A DNA stretch of 64,000 nucleotides from the NCBI RefSeq assembly GCF_902459735.1, contig NZ_CABPRV010000015.1:62001-126000 (forward strand), in the 5' to 3' direction. The DNA comes from Pandoraea capi (lineage in GTDB: Bacteria; Pseudomonadota; Gammaproteobacteria; Burkholderiales; Burkholderiaceae). Positions 46,790 through 57,174 of the stretch are shown in pieces. The notes beneath the pieces are model-generated. The model was given only the letters and a program-made list of their open reading frames with translations. It ran no database searches and was not told the DNA's origin. The translations under genes were made by a program, and so were the position numbers. Each line of letters begins with the position of its first letter. The first letter of the stretch is position 1.

Positions 46790-49357
46790 TCAGATTTCGC
46801 GCAACGTGCGCAGTGCAGACTGACGCAGCACCGCCCGCAGACCGCTCCATCCCCCGATCAGCGCACACAGCACACCGGCGCCGATGCCCAGCACCGGCAA
46901 CCAGAGATTAAAGCTCAGCGCGAACTCGAAGACATAACGCGCCAGCGCCCAGCCCAGCGCACCGGCGCCCAACGATGCCAGCAGCCCGGCGAGCGCGCCG
47001 ACCGTCACCAGCTCGGCCAGATGCACATCGCGAAGCTGTCGCGACGACGCCCCGAGCGCACGCAGAATGCCGCTCTCGCGCATGCGTTCGTCACGCGTGC
47101 CCGCCAGTGCCGCGTAAAGCACCAGCACGCCGGCGGCGAGCGTGAACAGGAAAAGCGCCTGCACGGCATCGATGACCTGCGACAGAATCTGCTGAATCTG
47201 CGCGAGCAAGGCGCCCGTGTCGATCACCGTCACGTTCGGGAACTGACGCACCAGCGCGTCCGCCACGCCCTGCTGCTGCGGTTCCAGATGGAACGACGTA
47301 ATCCACGTCATCGGAAAATCGTGCAGCGCCGCCGGCGGCATCACGACAAAGAAGTTCACACGCATCGATCCCCAATCGAGCTTGCGCAGACTGGTGATCG
47401 GCGCGTCGATGGTCTGCCCAGTGACTTCGAAACGCAACACGTCGCCCAGCTTCAGGCCGAGCGTCTTCGCAATGCCTTCTTCCATGGAGATCTGCGGTTT
47501 GGACGCATCGCCATACCATTGACCGGCCGTCACACGGTTTCCGTCGGGCAGAGCCGACGTGTACGACAGGTTGAACTCGCGCTCGGCGAGACGTCTCGCC
47601 CGCTCCTCCGTATAGCTCTCGCCGGTCACCGGCTTGTCGTTGATGGCCGTGAGCCGCGCGCGAATCATCGGCGAGAGCTGCACGTCGGGCAATCCTGCCG
47701 CGTGAAGCTGTGTGAGAACCGGCGTGTCCTGCCCCGGCTGAATGTCGATGACGAAACGGTTCGGCGCGTCTGCCGGTGTCGATTGACGCCAGCCGGCCAC
47801 CAGATCGTTGCGCGTGACGGCGAGCAGCAGCAGCGCCATCAACCCCAGGCCCAGCGCCACCACTTGCAGCGCGCTGCCAAGCCCGCGACGACGCAACCCC
47901 GCCACCGCGTAGCGCCAGCCGATGCCGCCCATGGCCCCGCCGGCCGCACCGTGGCGTCGCGCCCACGCCGCAAGCACGCGGATTGCCAGCCAGGCCAGCA
48001 CGCCGAACACGATCGCACCGGCGATAAAACCGCCCGCCACCATCGCACCGAGGCGCAGATCACGCGCCGCAAAGAGCAACAGCGCGCCGAATGCCAACGC
48101 GCTGGCCCCATAGGCGAGCCATCCCTGACGACGTGCGCCGCCCACCACATCGCGACGCAACACATGCAGCGGCGCGACTTCCGATAGCGGCAGCAACGGC
48201 GGCAACGCGAAGCCCAGCAGCATCACCAGCGAACTCGCCAGCCCGAACACCGCCGGACGCCACGTCGGCGCCGGCAATCCCGCCGGAATCACGTTACCCA
48301 ACTGTGCCAGCAGCACCTCATGCGCCGCATAGCCGAGGCCGACGCCCAGCACGCCGCCGATCAGACCGAGTCCGATGAATTCGAGCGTCACCATGCCGCG
48401 CAGCGCCCGGCGCGGCAGGCCCAGACAGCGCATGACGGCGCAGGCGTCGAGATGCCGCTCGCTGTACCGCCGCGACGCGATACCGACCGCCACCGCAGCC
48501 AGCACGGCAGCGAGCAACGCGACGAGCGAGAGGAAACGTTCGGCGCGATCGAGCGTCTGACGCACCTGCGGCTGCCCGTCTTCCAGCGATTCGATATGCA
48601 CACCGCGCGCCTGCTCCGCCGCCGGACGCGCCCATGCGGCGAACTTGCCGACTTGGGCGTCCGTGCCGGCGACCAGCAGACGGTAGGTGATGCGGCTGCC
48701 GAACTGCACGAGGCCGGTCGACGGCAGTTCGTCGAAGCGCATCATGACGCGTGGGGCGAGCGAGCCGAAGCCGTAGCCGCGATCCATCTCGCGAGTGATG
48801 ACCGCCGCCACGCGCAGCGTGCGGTTGCCCACGCGGATGCTGTCACCGGGCTTGACGTGCAACGCGTCGAGCAACGCGGCATCGACCCACACGGTACCTG
48901 GGGCTGGGATGTCGGTGGCGGGAGCGTCCGGGGTGTTGGCGGCGGCGTCAGGCGCGATGCGCACACGGCCGCGCAACGGGTAACCGCTGCTGACCGCCTT
49001 GAGCGAGGACAGACGGCTCGCGTTCGTTCCGGCACTCACACCACTTTCGCCACTCTGGCTGGTAGCACTGGCCATGCTGGGGAAATTGGCGATGACGGCC
49101 GTCGCCAGCCCGTCGGCTTGCGCCTGCCGGGCAAATTCGGGGGTCAGGGGAGCGTCGCTGCGAACGACGAGATCGGCGGCGAGCATCTGACGCGCATCGC
49201 GCTCAAGCCCGCCCTGCATCCGATCGGAGAGAAAACCCACGCTGGACAGCGCGCCCACCGCCAGCAACAACGCCACGAGAAGCAGATGCAACTCGCCCGC
49301 GCGCCAATCGCGCAGGAACATCCGCCATGCCTGGCGGGCAACCTCAGTGAACCCCAT
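46790..49357 (-). CDS. FtsX-type ABC transporter permease (YbbP-like)
   Basis: An 855-residue inner-membrane permease with an N-terminal membrane helix, a large periplasmic region, a first FtsX domain (near residues 265-400), four further segments around 410-510, a second periplasmic region and a last FtsX domain (near 735-850). This is the ten-helix YbbP/MacB-like type VII architecture. Its usual ATPase partner (YbbA) is not next to it. It overlaps the DUF4126 gene by 14 nt. Confidence 0.85.
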   Translation of the reverse strand: MGFTEVARQAWRMFLRDWRAGELHLLLVALLLAVGALSSVGFLSDRMQGGLERDARQMLAADLVVRSDAPLTPEFARQAQADGLATAVIANFPSMASATSQSGESGVSAGTNASRLSSLKAVSSGYPLRGRVRIAPDAAANTPDAPATDIPAPGTVWVDAALLDALHVKPGDSIRVGNRTLRVAAVITREMDRGYGFGSLAPRVMMRFDELPSTGLVQFGSRITYRLLVAGTDAQVGKFAAWARPAAEQARGVHIESLEDGQPQVRQTLDRAERFLSLVALLAAVLAAVAVGIASRRYSERHLDACAVMRCLGLPRRALRGMVTLEFIGLGLIGGVLGVGLGYAAHEVLLAQLGNVIPAGLPAPTWRPAVFGLASSLVMLLGFALPPLLPLSEVAPLHVLRRDVVGGARRQGWLAYGASALAFGALLLFAARDLRLGAMVAGGFIAGAIVFGVLAWLAIRVLAAWARRHGAAGGAMGGIGWRYAVAGLRRRGLGSALQVVALGLGLMALLLLAVTRNDLVAGWRQSTPADAPNRFVIDIQPGQDTPVLTQLHAAGLPDVQLSPMIRARLTAINDKPVTGESYTEERARRLAEREFNLSYTSALPDGNRVTAGQWYGDASKPQISMEEGIAKTLGLKLGDVLRFEVTGQTIDAPITSLRKLDWGSMRVNFFVVMPPAALHDFPMTWITSFHLEPQQQGVADALVRQFPNVTVIDTGALLAQIQQILSQVIDAVQALFLFTLAAGVLVLYAALAGTRDERMRESGILRALGASSRQLRDVHLAELVTVGALAGLLASLGAGALGWALARYVFEFALSFNLWLPVLGIGAGVLCALIGGWSGLRAVLRQSALRTLREI

Positions 49358-49940
49358 CGTTCCTCAATCCTTTGACCCGCGCCAGTAACGAGCGCCATCC
49401 GCGCCAGACACGCGGCAACCACCACCACGCCAGCACGACGAACACCAACAACATCACGAGAAAAACGGCGGGAAGGAAGAACGCGAGCGCCAGACCACCC
49501 ACCGTGGAGACATCTTCGCCGGCTGAGGCCGCGACATTCGAGAAAGGTTCCGGCGACGTATTGATCAGCGCGCGACTGCCCGCCTTGGCCAGATGGGCCG
49601 TTCCGGCCAGCGCACCGCCGGCCAGACCGGCAAGTACCGTGACCGTCGGGTCCATCTGCCCCAGCGCCGCCGCGCCCAGCACGATCCCCGCCGGAATGCG
49701 GATGAAGGTGTGCACGGCATCCCACGCACTGTCGACGAAGGGGATCTTGTCGGCGAAGAACTCGATGGCCGCCAGCACGCCGGCCGCCGCGATCACCCAC
49801 GTCGACGCCAGCACGGCGAGCGTCGGAGGCAGATGCAACCAGCCCAGCCGCGCCGCCAGCCCTGCGCAGAACACCGTCAGGTACAACCGCAGGCCGCTGC
49901 CCCAGGACAGCCCTGCGCCGAGCGCAATCGATTCAAGCAT
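49344..49940 (-). CDS. DUF4126 membrane protein
   Basis: A 198-residue membrane protein with about five segments and the DUF4126 motifs LGAGLSWGSGLRLYLTVF at residues 7-24 and FADKIPFVDSAWDAVHTFIR near 65. Its stop lies inside the permease start region (14-nt overlap), indicating coupling. Function unknown. Confidence 0.85.
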   Translation of the reverse strand: MLESIALGAGLSWGSGLRLYLTVFCAGLAARLGWLHLPPTLAVLASTWVIAAAGVLAAIEFFADKIPFVDSAWDAVHTFIRIPAGIVLGAAALGQMDPTVTVLAGLAGGALAGTAHLAKAGSRALINTSPEPFSNVAASAGEDVSTVGGLALAFFLPAVFLVMLLVFVVLAWWWLPRVWRGWRSLLARVKGLRNDGVH

Positions 49941-50080
49941 GGTGACCTCGCTGCCGCCGACATGACGGCGTCGCACGATCACGCGTCCGCGTCCTGCAGA
50001 CGCGGTAACAGCGCGCATCAGACCGCGACCGTTACCGCGCCATTATGCCGCGCGTTACGGCGACGCACCACAGGTGACTC

Positions 50081-50109
50081 AAAAAGGGGGCGGCGACGTC
50101 ATCGCCCCC
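50081..50109 (-). terminator. Terminator after sugE
   Basis: On the minus strand a GGGGGCG/CGCCCCC stem with a 10-nt loop is followed by TTTTT, 9 nt after the sugE stop. Confidence 0.9.
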
Positions 50110-50117
50110 GTGGCACA

Positions 50118-50435
50118 TCACGCCGCCGTGAGCTTCAGCCCGACCAATCCGGCCAGAATGAGGGTGACGCTGGCGATGCGGGCAGCCGACGCCGACTCCC
50201 CGAACAGGACGATCCCCAGGACGAAGGCGCCGACGGCCCCAATCCCTGTCCAGATCGCATAGGCGGTGCCTAACGGCAAGGTCCGCACGGCGAGCGCCAG
50301 CAGCCACACGCTGCCGACCATCGAGACAATGGTAAATACGGAGGGGACGAGACGCGAAAACCCTTGCGTGTACTTGAGGCCGACGGCCCAAGCCACTTCA
50401 AGGAATCCGGCAAGCACGAGCAGAATCCAGGCCAT
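50118..50435 (-). CDS. sugE: SMR family guanidinium exporter
   Basis: A 105-residue four-helix small multidrug resistance protein. The Glu in [14 protein letters not shown] (residue 13) is the conserved proton/substrate-binding acid. The Gdx/SugE branch shows [11 protein letters not shown] after the first helix and lacks typical EmrE loop residues. The guanidine-II riboswitch just upstream makes guanidinium export the most likely role (Gdx). Confidence 0.93.
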   Translation of the reverse strand: MAWILLVLAGFLEVAWAVGLKYTQGFSRLVPSVFTIVSMVGSVWLLALAVRTLPLGTAYAIWTGIGAVGAFVLGIVLFGESASAARIASVTLILAGLVGLKLTAA

Positions 50436-50455
50436 GAGAGACTTCGATGAAAAAG

Positions 50456-50516
50456 CGGGGTCGTCCCCGGGAGATGCGCGAGTCTGCGCGAACCGCTTGC
50501 CGGGTCGTCCCGGCAA
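50456..50516 (-). promoter_or_regulatory. Guanidine-II (mini-ykkC) riboswitch
   Basis: Two minus-strand hairpins with identical ACGA loops: first TTGCCGGG-ACGA-CCCGGCAA (50516-50497), then CGGGG-ACGA-CCCCG (50469-50456), separated by a short linker. Tandem hairpins with ACGR loops define this class, in which two ACGR loops pair around guanidine. It lies 20 nt before the sugE start, so it likely controls translation initiation. Confidence 0.88.
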
Positions 50517-50603
50517 TGGGCTCCATCGAAGGTCGATTGAATGGCTTGATGACTGAATGCCTGACGCTGCGGATGGAACAGCGTGATTTTAACAAACCAG
50601 GGC

Positions 50604-51314
50604 TTAACCGTTGACGTCCACTTCCAGCCGGTAACCGACGCCCGTCTCGGTCAGGATGTGCTGCGGTTGCGCCGGGTCGGCCTCCAGCTTCTGACGCAGG
50701 TGCCCCATGTAGATGCGCAGGTAGTGGTTGCTCTCGACGTGCGACGGCCCCCACACTTCCTTGAGCAACTGACGATGCGTGAGCACGCGTCCGGCATGGC
50801 GCACGAGGGTGACGAGCAGGCGGTACTCGATCGGCGTCAGATGGACCGGCTCTCCGGCGCGTGTGACCTTGCGGCGCGCCAGATCGATGTGAATCTCACC
50901 GAAAGAGAACGCTTCGTCCAGCGTCTCGGAATTGCCACCGCGATGATGACGCCGCAATTGCGCCCGAATCCGCGCGAGCAATTCCGATACCCCGAACGGC
51001 TTCGTCAGATAGTCGTCGGCCCCGACGTCGAGCGCGACGACCTTCTCCGCTTCCTCATTGCGCGCGGACAACACGATGATCGGCATGTCGGTCCAACTGC
51101 GGACTTCGCGAATGACCTCGACGCCATCGATGTCCGGCAATCCCAGATCGACGATCAGCAAATCCGGCTTGCGCGTGGCCGCCTCGACCATGCCCTGCCG
51201 CCCGGCTTCCGCCTCGTGCACGACCATGCCCTCCGCTTCCAGCGAGGTGCGCAGAAACCGCCGGATCTGGCGTTCGTCTTCAATCACCACGATGTTGATG
51301 GTCGGTTCACTCAT
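50604..51314 (-). CDS. kdpE: DNA-binding response regulator KdpE
   Basis: A 236-residue OmpR-family regulator. Receiver domain at residues 7-120 with phospho-acceptor Asp56 (LLIVDLGLPD) and acidic pocket E12-D13; winged helix at 135-230 (VHLTPIEYRLLVTLVRH, then HYLRIYMGHLRQKLE). The ATG overlaps the kdpD stop by 8 nt. It should activate the kdp operon under low potassium or turgor stress. Confidence 0.95.
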   Translation of the reverse strand: MSEPTINIVVIEDERQIRRFLRTSLEAEGMVVHEAEAGRQGMVEAATRKPDLLIVDLGLPDIDGVEVIREVRSWTDMPIIVLSARNEEAEKVVALDVGADDYLTKPFGVSELLARIRAQLRRHHRGGNSETLDEAFSFGEIHIDLARRKVTRAGEPVHLTPIEYRLLVTLVRHAGRVLTHRQLLKEVWGPSHVESNHYLRIYMGHLRQKLEADPAQPQHILTETGVGYRLEVDVNG

Positions 51315-54219
51315 GTTGTTGTGTCGCGTTTGCGTCAGGGGCACGCGGGGCTTGCCCGGTGGCGTCTGCCGGGTTTCGGTCGTTCGACGGGGACGCGTCA
51401 TCCGCCGGGGCTTTCGATGCCACGACGTCGTCATCGGGATTGTCGAGCGCCTGTAGTACCTCTAGTGCCTCCAGCCCCTCCGGCCCTTCCGGCGCCTCGG
51501 GGGGCACCGGCGGCGTCTCTACCGGCAACGTAAAGATAAAGCGCGCGCCATGCCCGTCGGGGACATTGGTGGCATGGATCTTACCGCCGTGGGCTTCCAC
51601 GATGGCACGGCAGATCGCGAGTCCCAGCCCGATACCGGGCTTGGCCGACTCCTTCTCACCGCGCATGAATTTCTCAAAAATGCGGCCTTCCATGCCGGCG
51701 GGCAAACCGGGGCCGTCGTCGCTGACGCTCACCTCGACGTCCTCGCCGACCACGCGCGCGGCAATCTCGATATGCGACCCCGCAGGCGAGTACTTCGCCG
51801 CGTTCTCCAGCAGATTCGTAAAGAGCCGTTCCAGCAGTACCGCATCAAAACGCAGCAGCGGCAGATCGGCGGGCAGACGCGTCGTCACCTCGTAACCGGC
51901 CAGCATCCGGCGGCAAGCGCGTAGCGACGTACCCACGACCTCCTCCAGCATCTGCCACTGACGATTGAGCTGCACGCCCCCGGCTTGCAGCTTTGCCATG
52001 TCGAGCAGGTTCGTCACCAGCCCCGTCATGCGCTGCGCTTCTTCGTGGATCGCATCGACGAGATCGATACGCAGCGGCCCCGACGTCTGCGCGTCGCGGC
52101 TCAGCATGCTGGCGAAACCGACGATGGATGTCAGCGGCGTGCGCAGATCGTGCGAGATCGCCGAGAGCAACGAATTACGCAGACGCTCGGACTCCATCGT
52201 CACCAAGGCATCCTGCGCGATTTCCACGTAGTGCACCCGCTCCAGCGCCAGCGCGATTTGCGCCGCGAACGTGTCGAGCAGACGTTGTTGCTCCGGCGTG
52301 CCGATCGCGCCCCCCCCCTCCTCGGGCGCGACGACCAGCACCCCGCGCGTACGCATCGGCGCGCGCAGCGGCAGATAGTAGGCATCCGAGCCGGGCAAGG
52401 TATTCGTGCCCCGGCCCGCAGCCTGCTGGCGGTCGTACACCCATTGCGCGACGTCGGTATCGATGTGGGGCGGCATCGTCTCGGCGCGTGCGTTCTCCAC
52501 CGGCTGGCGTACGCTGCTCTGGCTATCGGGCAGCAGCAACGCCACACGCGCCTGAAACACCTCACGCACATGACGCGACCCGATTTCCACGATCTGCGGC
52601 GTCGTGAGTGCCGCCGCCAGCTCACGGGCCATTGCGTAGACAGCGCCCGTGCGCCGCTCGCGCCACGTCGCCAGACGTGCCTGAAAACGCAGGCTCGTCG
52701 TCAGATGGCTGATGACCAGCGCAACGGTCAGCATGACGGCGAAGGTCAGCAGGTACTGCGTATCCGAGACCGACAGCGACATCTTCGGCGGCACGAAGAA
52801 GAAGTCGAACGCCACCACCGAGAGAAACGACGCGAGCACGCCCGGCCCGCGCCCCAGCCGCATCGCCGCGACGATCACGCCGAGCAGATACAGCATCGCG
52901 ATGTTCGCCAGATCGAGGAACGATGTCAGTTCGGCTGCCGCCACCGACACGGCGCCGCAAATCCCGACCGCCCACGCATACGCACGCCAGGGCCCGCCGA
53001 CGAGCCCCAGTTCGGGCGCCGTTTCGAACCAGTCGCGCCAATCGCCGCGCACCACGCGTTTGTCGGCCGACGTGTCGCCCGCAGCCGGGCCGATCAGCAC
53101 GACGTCGACACCGCGCGCGAGACGCACCAGTTCCTCATGCAGCGGCGTACGCGCCGTCCACCAGCGCCGCGCCCCGCTCGCGCCGACAACCAGCTTCGAG
53201 ACGTTGCGCAACTGCGCATAAGCCAGCAGCGTGGTCGCGGCTTGCGCGCCATCGAGGGTGAGCGTCTCGGCGCCCAGTTCATGCGCGAGCTTGAGCGTGG
53301 CATAGACGCCTTCGCGACGCGCCGTCGATTGACGCAGTATCGCAGGCGTCTCCACGTGCACCGCCAGCCAGTCGGCGCGCAGACTCGCCGCGAGCCGCGC
53401 GGCTGCCCGTACCAGCGCCACGCCTTCCGGCCCCGGCCCGATCGCGACGAGCAATCGCTCCCGCGCCTGCCAGACCTGACTGATCGACTGATCCGCTCGG
53501 TACTCGCGCATCTGCGCGTCCACGCGGTCTGCCGTACGACGCAACGCTAGTTCGCGCAGCGCGATCAGATTGCCCTTGCGGAAAAAGTTACGCACGGCGC
53601 GCTCGGCCTGCGCCGCCATATACACCTTGCCCTCGCGCATGCGTTCGAGCAGTTCGTCGGGCGGCAGATCGACGAGCTTCACTTCGTCCGCCAGATCGAA
53701 GACGCGATCGGGAATCGTCTCCCAGACGCGAATCCCCGTGATCTGACCAACCACGTCGTTGAGCCGCTCCAGATGCTGAACGTTGAGCGTGGTGTAGACA
53801 TCGATGCCCGCGTCGAGCAGTTCGTGCACGTCCTGCCAGCGCTTGAGGTGTCGCTCCCCGACCACGTTCGCGTGCGCCAGTTCATCGACCAGCGCGACGG
53901 CCGGTTTGCGCACGAGCATGCCGTCGAGGTCGAACTCGCGCAGCACGCGGTCCCGGTACTCGACCGACTTCTGCGGCAGGACTTCGAGTCCTTCGAGCAT
54001 CTGCGCCGTTTCCTCGCGGCCGTGCGTCTCCAGGACACCCACGACGACGTCGGTGCCCTCCTCGCTCAGCTTGCGCGCCGCCTGAAGCATCGCAAAGGTC
54101 TTGCCGACCCCCGCCGACGCGCCGAAGAAAATCTTCAGACGGCCGCGTTGCTCGCGGGCTTCGTCGCGTTGCAGTTTGCCAAGCAATTCGTCGGGATCGG
54201 GGCGTTCCATGCCAGCCAT
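51307..54219 (-). CDS. kdpD: Potassium-sensing histidine kinase KdpD
   Basis: A 970-residue sensor kinase. N-terminal KdpD domain with Walker A (GASAGVGKTFAML, near residue 33), a Usp domain (near 250-370), four membrane helices (about 410-510), a GAF-like region, HisKA with phospho-His690 (AISHDLRTPLTSIVG) and HATPase_c. It is longer than the 894-residue Escherichia coli protein, mostly because of a 65-residue C-terminal tail rich in Pro, Glu and Ala. Downstream of kdpC, after a terminator. Confidence 0.95.
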   Translation of the reverse strand: MAGMERPDPDELLGKLQRDEAREQRGRLKIFFGASAGVGKTFAMLQAARKLSEEGTDVVVGVLETHGREETAQMLEGLEVLPQKSVEYRDRVLREFDLDGMLVRKPAVALVDELAHANVVGERHLKRWQDVHELLDAGIDVYTTLNVQHLERLNDVVGQITGIRVWETIPDRVFDLADEVKLVDLPPDELLERMREGKVYMAAQAERAVRNFFRKGNLIALRELALRRTADRVDAQMREYRADQSISQVWQARERLLVAIGPGPEGVALVRAAARLAASLRADWLAVHVETPAILRQSTARREGVYATLKLAHELGAETLTLDGAQAATTLLAYAQLRNVSKLVVGASGARRWWTARTPLHEELVRLARGVDVVLIGPAAGDTSADKRVVRGDWRDWFETAPELGLVGGPWRAYAWAVGICGAVSVAAAELTSFLDLANIAMLYLLGVIVAAMRLGRGPGVLASFLSVVAFDFFFVPPKMSLSVSDTQYLLTFAVMLTVALVISHLTTSLRFQARLATWRERRTGAVYAMARELAAALTTPQIVEIGSRHVREVFQARVALLLPDSQSSVRQPVENARAETMPPHIDTDVAQWVYDRQQAAGRGTNTLPGSDAYYLPLRAPMRTRGVLVVAPEEGGGAIGTPEQQRLLDTFAAQIALALERVHYVEIAQDALVTMESERLRNSLLSAISHDLRTPLTSIVGFASMLSRDAQTSGPLRIDLVDAIHEEAQRMTGLVTNLLDMAKLQAGGVQLNRQWQMLEEVVGTSLRACRRMLAGYEVTTRLPADLPLLRFDAVLLERLFTNLLENAAKYSPAGSHIEIAARVVGEDVEVSVSDDGPGLPAGMEGRIFEKFMRGEKESAKPGIGLGLAICRAIVEAHGGKIHATNVPDGHGARFIFTLPVETPPVPPEAPEGPEGLEALEVLQALDNPDDDVVASKAPADDASPSNDRNPADATGQAPRAPDANATQQHE

Positions 54220-54257
54220 CGGATCAGTCCACTATGAAGACGCGAGCCACGTCGATG

Positions 54258-54288
54258 CAAAAAATGCGGCACGCGCAGGGCGTGCCGC
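54258..54288 (-). terminator. Terminator between kdpC and kdpD
   Basis: A perfect 9-bp stem GCGGCACGC/GCGTGCCGC with a 5-nt loop, followed on the minus strand by six T. It lies in the 136-nt gap between kdpC and kdpD. Confidence 0.88.
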
Positions 54289-54355
54289 CAATCTACCGCA
54301 GGCCGACGGGCAAAACCAGCGATTCTCCGGTTCTCGCTGCCTGCGGCTGCGCCTT

Positions 54356-54940
54356 TCAGACGGCGCCGCGTGCCAAACCATCCAACGCCAGGTTGAGCTT
54401 CAGAACATTCACCCGGGGTTCTCCGAAAATTCCCCATTGGCGGCCCTGCGTATTGCGCGCGACAAGCTCACGCACGGCGTCCGGCGTCAGCCCGCGGGCC
54501 TTGGCCACACGCACCACCTGATACTCGGCGGCTGCCGGGCTGATTTCCGGGTCGAGACCGCTGCCCGAGGCCGTCACCAGATCGGCGGGCACCGGCAGTT
54601 GGGCGCTCGGATCCGCTTCGCGCAGCGCGGCGATGCGGCCCTTGACGGCGTCGGTCAGCCCCGGGTTGAGCGGGCCGAAGTTTGAGCCGCCCGACGCCGT
54701 GGCGTTGTTCGGATTCGGCGACGTGGCCGACAGGCGGCCCCAGAAGTACTTCGGTTCGTCGAAGTTCTGACCGATCAGCGAGGAGCCGACGGCCTTGCCG
54801 TCCTTGTAGATCAGGCTGCCGGCGGCTTCGCGCGAGAACGCCGCCCGGCCGATGCCGGTCACGACCAGCGGATACACCAGCCCCGTGATGACCGAGAGCA
54901 CGACGAACAGGCTCAGCATCGGGCGCAAGAGGGTTTTCAT
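54356..54940 (-). CDS. kdpC: Potassium-transporting ATPase subunit KdpC
   Basis: A 194-residue subunit with one N-terminal membrane helix (residues 8-30) and a periplasmic-side domain with [26 protein letters not shown] and the C-terminal [20 protein letters not shown]. It stabilises the KdpA-KdpB complex. AAGGAA precedes the ATG. Confidence 0.96.
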   Translation of the reverse strand: MKTLLRPMLSLFVVLSVITGLVYPLVVTGIGRAAFSREAAGSLIYKDGKAVGSSLIGQNFDEPKYFWGRLSATSPNPNNATASGGSNFGPLNPGLTDAVKGRIAALREADPSAQLPVPADLVTASGSGLDPEISPAAAEYQVVRVAKARGLTPDAVRELVARNTQGRQWGIFGEPRVNVLKLNLALDGLARGAV

Positions 54941-55019
54941 GACGTCTATTCCTTAGAGTTTCTGCGATGTGGCCCGCACGCTCAGCCGCTTCGGCCAACG
55001 CGTCCGGGCCCTTTCACGA

Positions 55020-57146
55020 TCAGGCCCAGCCCATCGCGGCGATGAACATGTCGATGATCTTGATCCCGACGAACGGCACCAGAATCCCGCCCAGACCGTA
55101 GATGAAGAGGTTGCGGCGCAGCAGCGTCGCGGCCCCGAGCGGGCGATACTTCACGCCCTTGAGCGCCAGCGGAATCAACACGACGATGATCAGCGCGTTG
55201 AAGATCACCGCCGACAGAATCGCCGACGACGGGCTTGCCAGTCGCATCACGTTGAGCGCGTCGAGCTGCGGGTACGTCGTCGCAAAGGCGGCCGGAATGA
55301 TGGCGAAGTACTTCGCCACGTCGTTCGCAATCGAGAACGTGGTGAGACTGCCGCGCGTCATCAGCATCTGCTTGCCGATCTCGACGATTTCGATGAGCTT
55401 GGTCGGGTTCGAATCGAGGTCGACCATGTTGCCGGCTTCCTTCGCCGCCTGCGTGCCCGAGTTCATCGCCACCGCCACGTCGGCCTGTGCAAGCGCCGGC
55501 GCATCGTTCGTGCCGTCGCCCGTCATGGCCACCAGCTTGCCTTCGGCCTGGTACTTACGAATCGTCGCGAGCTTTTCTTCCGGCGTGGCTTCCGCGAGGA
55601 AGTCGTCCACCCCGGCTTCGGCGGCAATCGCCGCCGCCGTCAGACGGTTGTCACCCGTGACCATCAGCGTGGTGATCCCCATCTGACGCAATTCGGCGAA
55701 ACGCTCCTTGATGCCGCCCTTGACCACGTCCTTGAGTTCGATCACGCCCAGCGCACGTGCGCCGTTCGCATCCTGCTCGGCCACGACCAGCGGCGTGCTG
55801 CCGCGACGGGCGATGTCGTCCACCGCGCTCGCCAGCGCCACCGGCCATGCGCCGCCCGCCGCTTCCACATAACGCTTCACGGCTTCGGCAGCGCCCTTGC
55901 GGATCTGCTTGTCGGCGAGGTCCACGCCACTCATGCGCGTTTGCGCCGTGAACGGAATGAAGAGCGCATTCAGACCACTCATCTCGCGCTCACGCAGATT
56001 GAAGCGCTGCTTGGCGAGCACGGCGATGCTGCGGCCTTCCGGCGTTTCGTCGGCGAGCGAGGCGAGCTGTGCGGCATCGGCCAGCGTGCGCTCGTCCACG
56101 CCCGGGGCGGGCACGAACTGCGATGCCTGGCGATTGCCCAGCGTGATCGTGCCCGTCTTGTCGAGCAGCAGCACGTCTACGTCCCCCGCCGCTTCAACGG
56201 CGCGGCCCGACGTCGCGATCACGTTCGCCTGCATCATGCGGCTCATGCCCGCCACACCGATGGCCGACAGCAGCCCGCCGATAGTCGTCGGAATCAGACA
56301 CACCAGCAGCGCGACGAGCACCGTGATCGTGACCGGATTCCCGGCGTGCGTGACGAATACGCTGTAGATCGAATAAGGCAGCAGCGTGGCCGTGGCGAGC
56401 AGCAGCACCAGCGTGAGCGCGACGAGCAGAATCGTGAGCGCGATTTCGTTCGGCGTCTTCTGACGCTTCGCGCCTTCCACCATCGCGATCATGCGGTCGA
56501 GAAACGCCTCGCCCGGGTTGACCGTCACCTTCATGATGACCCAGTCCGACAGCACACGCGTGCCGCCGGTCACGGCCGAGAAGTCGCCGCCCGATTCGCG
56601 AATGACCGGCGCCGATTCGCCCGTAATGGCCGATTCGTCGACCGACGCCACGCCTTCGACCACTTCGCCGTCGGCCGGAATGACGTCACCGGCTTCGACC
56701 AGCACGAAGTCGCCGCGACGCAGACTGGCGCTATCGATGACGAGACATTCGGCGTCGCGACGCGCCGAGCGCAACTGCTTGGCCGGCACGTTCTTCTTCG
56801 CCTGACGCAGCGATGCCGCCTGCGCCTTACTACGCCCTTCGGCCAGCGCTTCGGCAAAGTTCGCGAACAGCACCGTGAACCACAGCCACAGCGTGATCGC
56901 GAGGATGAAGGGCGCGCTCGCCTCGGCGTGGCCCGCCACGGCCATGCCGAACAGCACGGTCGTGAGCAGACTGCCGACGTACACCACGAACATCACAGGG
57001 TTCTTGGCCTGCGTGAGCGGATGCAGCTTGCGGAACGAGTCCACGATGGCCGGCTTGACGATGGCCGGGTCGAACATCGACTTTGTCGCCGATGTATGAC
57101 CCTCGCCCGCCTGCCGGGTGACAGTATTTCCTGAGGTTTGATTCAT
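55020..57146 (-). CDS. kdpB: Potassium-transporting ATPase ATP-binding subunit KdpB
   Basis: A 708-residue P-type ATPase. The phosphorylation site is Asp329 in [16 protein letters not shown] (ITGESAPVI) is in the actuator domain and MVTGDN and [12 protein letters not shown] in the P domain. It powers potassium uptake through KdpA. It is a little longer than the Escherichia coli protein (682), at the N-terminus. Confidence 0.97.
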   Translation of the reverse strand: MNQTSGNTVTRQAGEGHTSATKSMFDPAIVKPAIVDSFRKLHPLTQAKNPVMFVVYVGSLLTTVLFGMAVAGHAEASAPFILAITLWLWFTVLFANFAEALAEGRSKAQAASLRQAKKNVPAKQLRSARRDAECLVIDSASLRRGDFVLVEAGDVIPADGEVVEGVASVDESAITGESAPVIRESGGDFSAVTGGTRVLSDWVIMKVTVNPGEAFLDRMIAMVEGAKRQKTPNEIALTILLVALTLVLLLATATLLPYSIYSVFVTHAGNPVTITVLVALLVCLIPTTIGGLLSAIGVAGMSRMMQANVIATSGRAVEAAGDVDVLLLDKTGTITLGNRQASQFVPAPGVDERTLADAAQLASLADETPEGRSIAVLAKQRFNLREREMSGLNALFIPFTAQTRMSGVDLADKQIRKGAAEAVKRYVEAAGGAWPVALASAVDDIARRGSTPLVVAEQDANGARALGVIELKDVVKGGIKERFAELRQMGITTLMVTGDNRLTAAAIAAEAGVDDFLAEATPEEKLATIRKYQAEGKLVAMTGDGTNDAPALAQADVAVAMNSGTQAAKEAGNMVDLDSNPTKLIEIVEIGKQMLMTRGSLTTFSIANDVAKYFAIIPAAFATTYPQLDALNVMRLASPSSAILSAVIFNALIIVVLIPLALKGVKYRPLGAATLLRRNLFIYGLGGILVPFVGIKIIDMFIAAMGWA

Positions 57147-57174
57147 GAGTGCCTCGAATGCCTCATTTCATTGT

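Noticed and set aside
54969-57134. 721-residue plus-strand ORF antisense to kdpB
   Set aside because: Same reason: mirror of a highly conserved P-type ATPase gene in GC-rich DNA.
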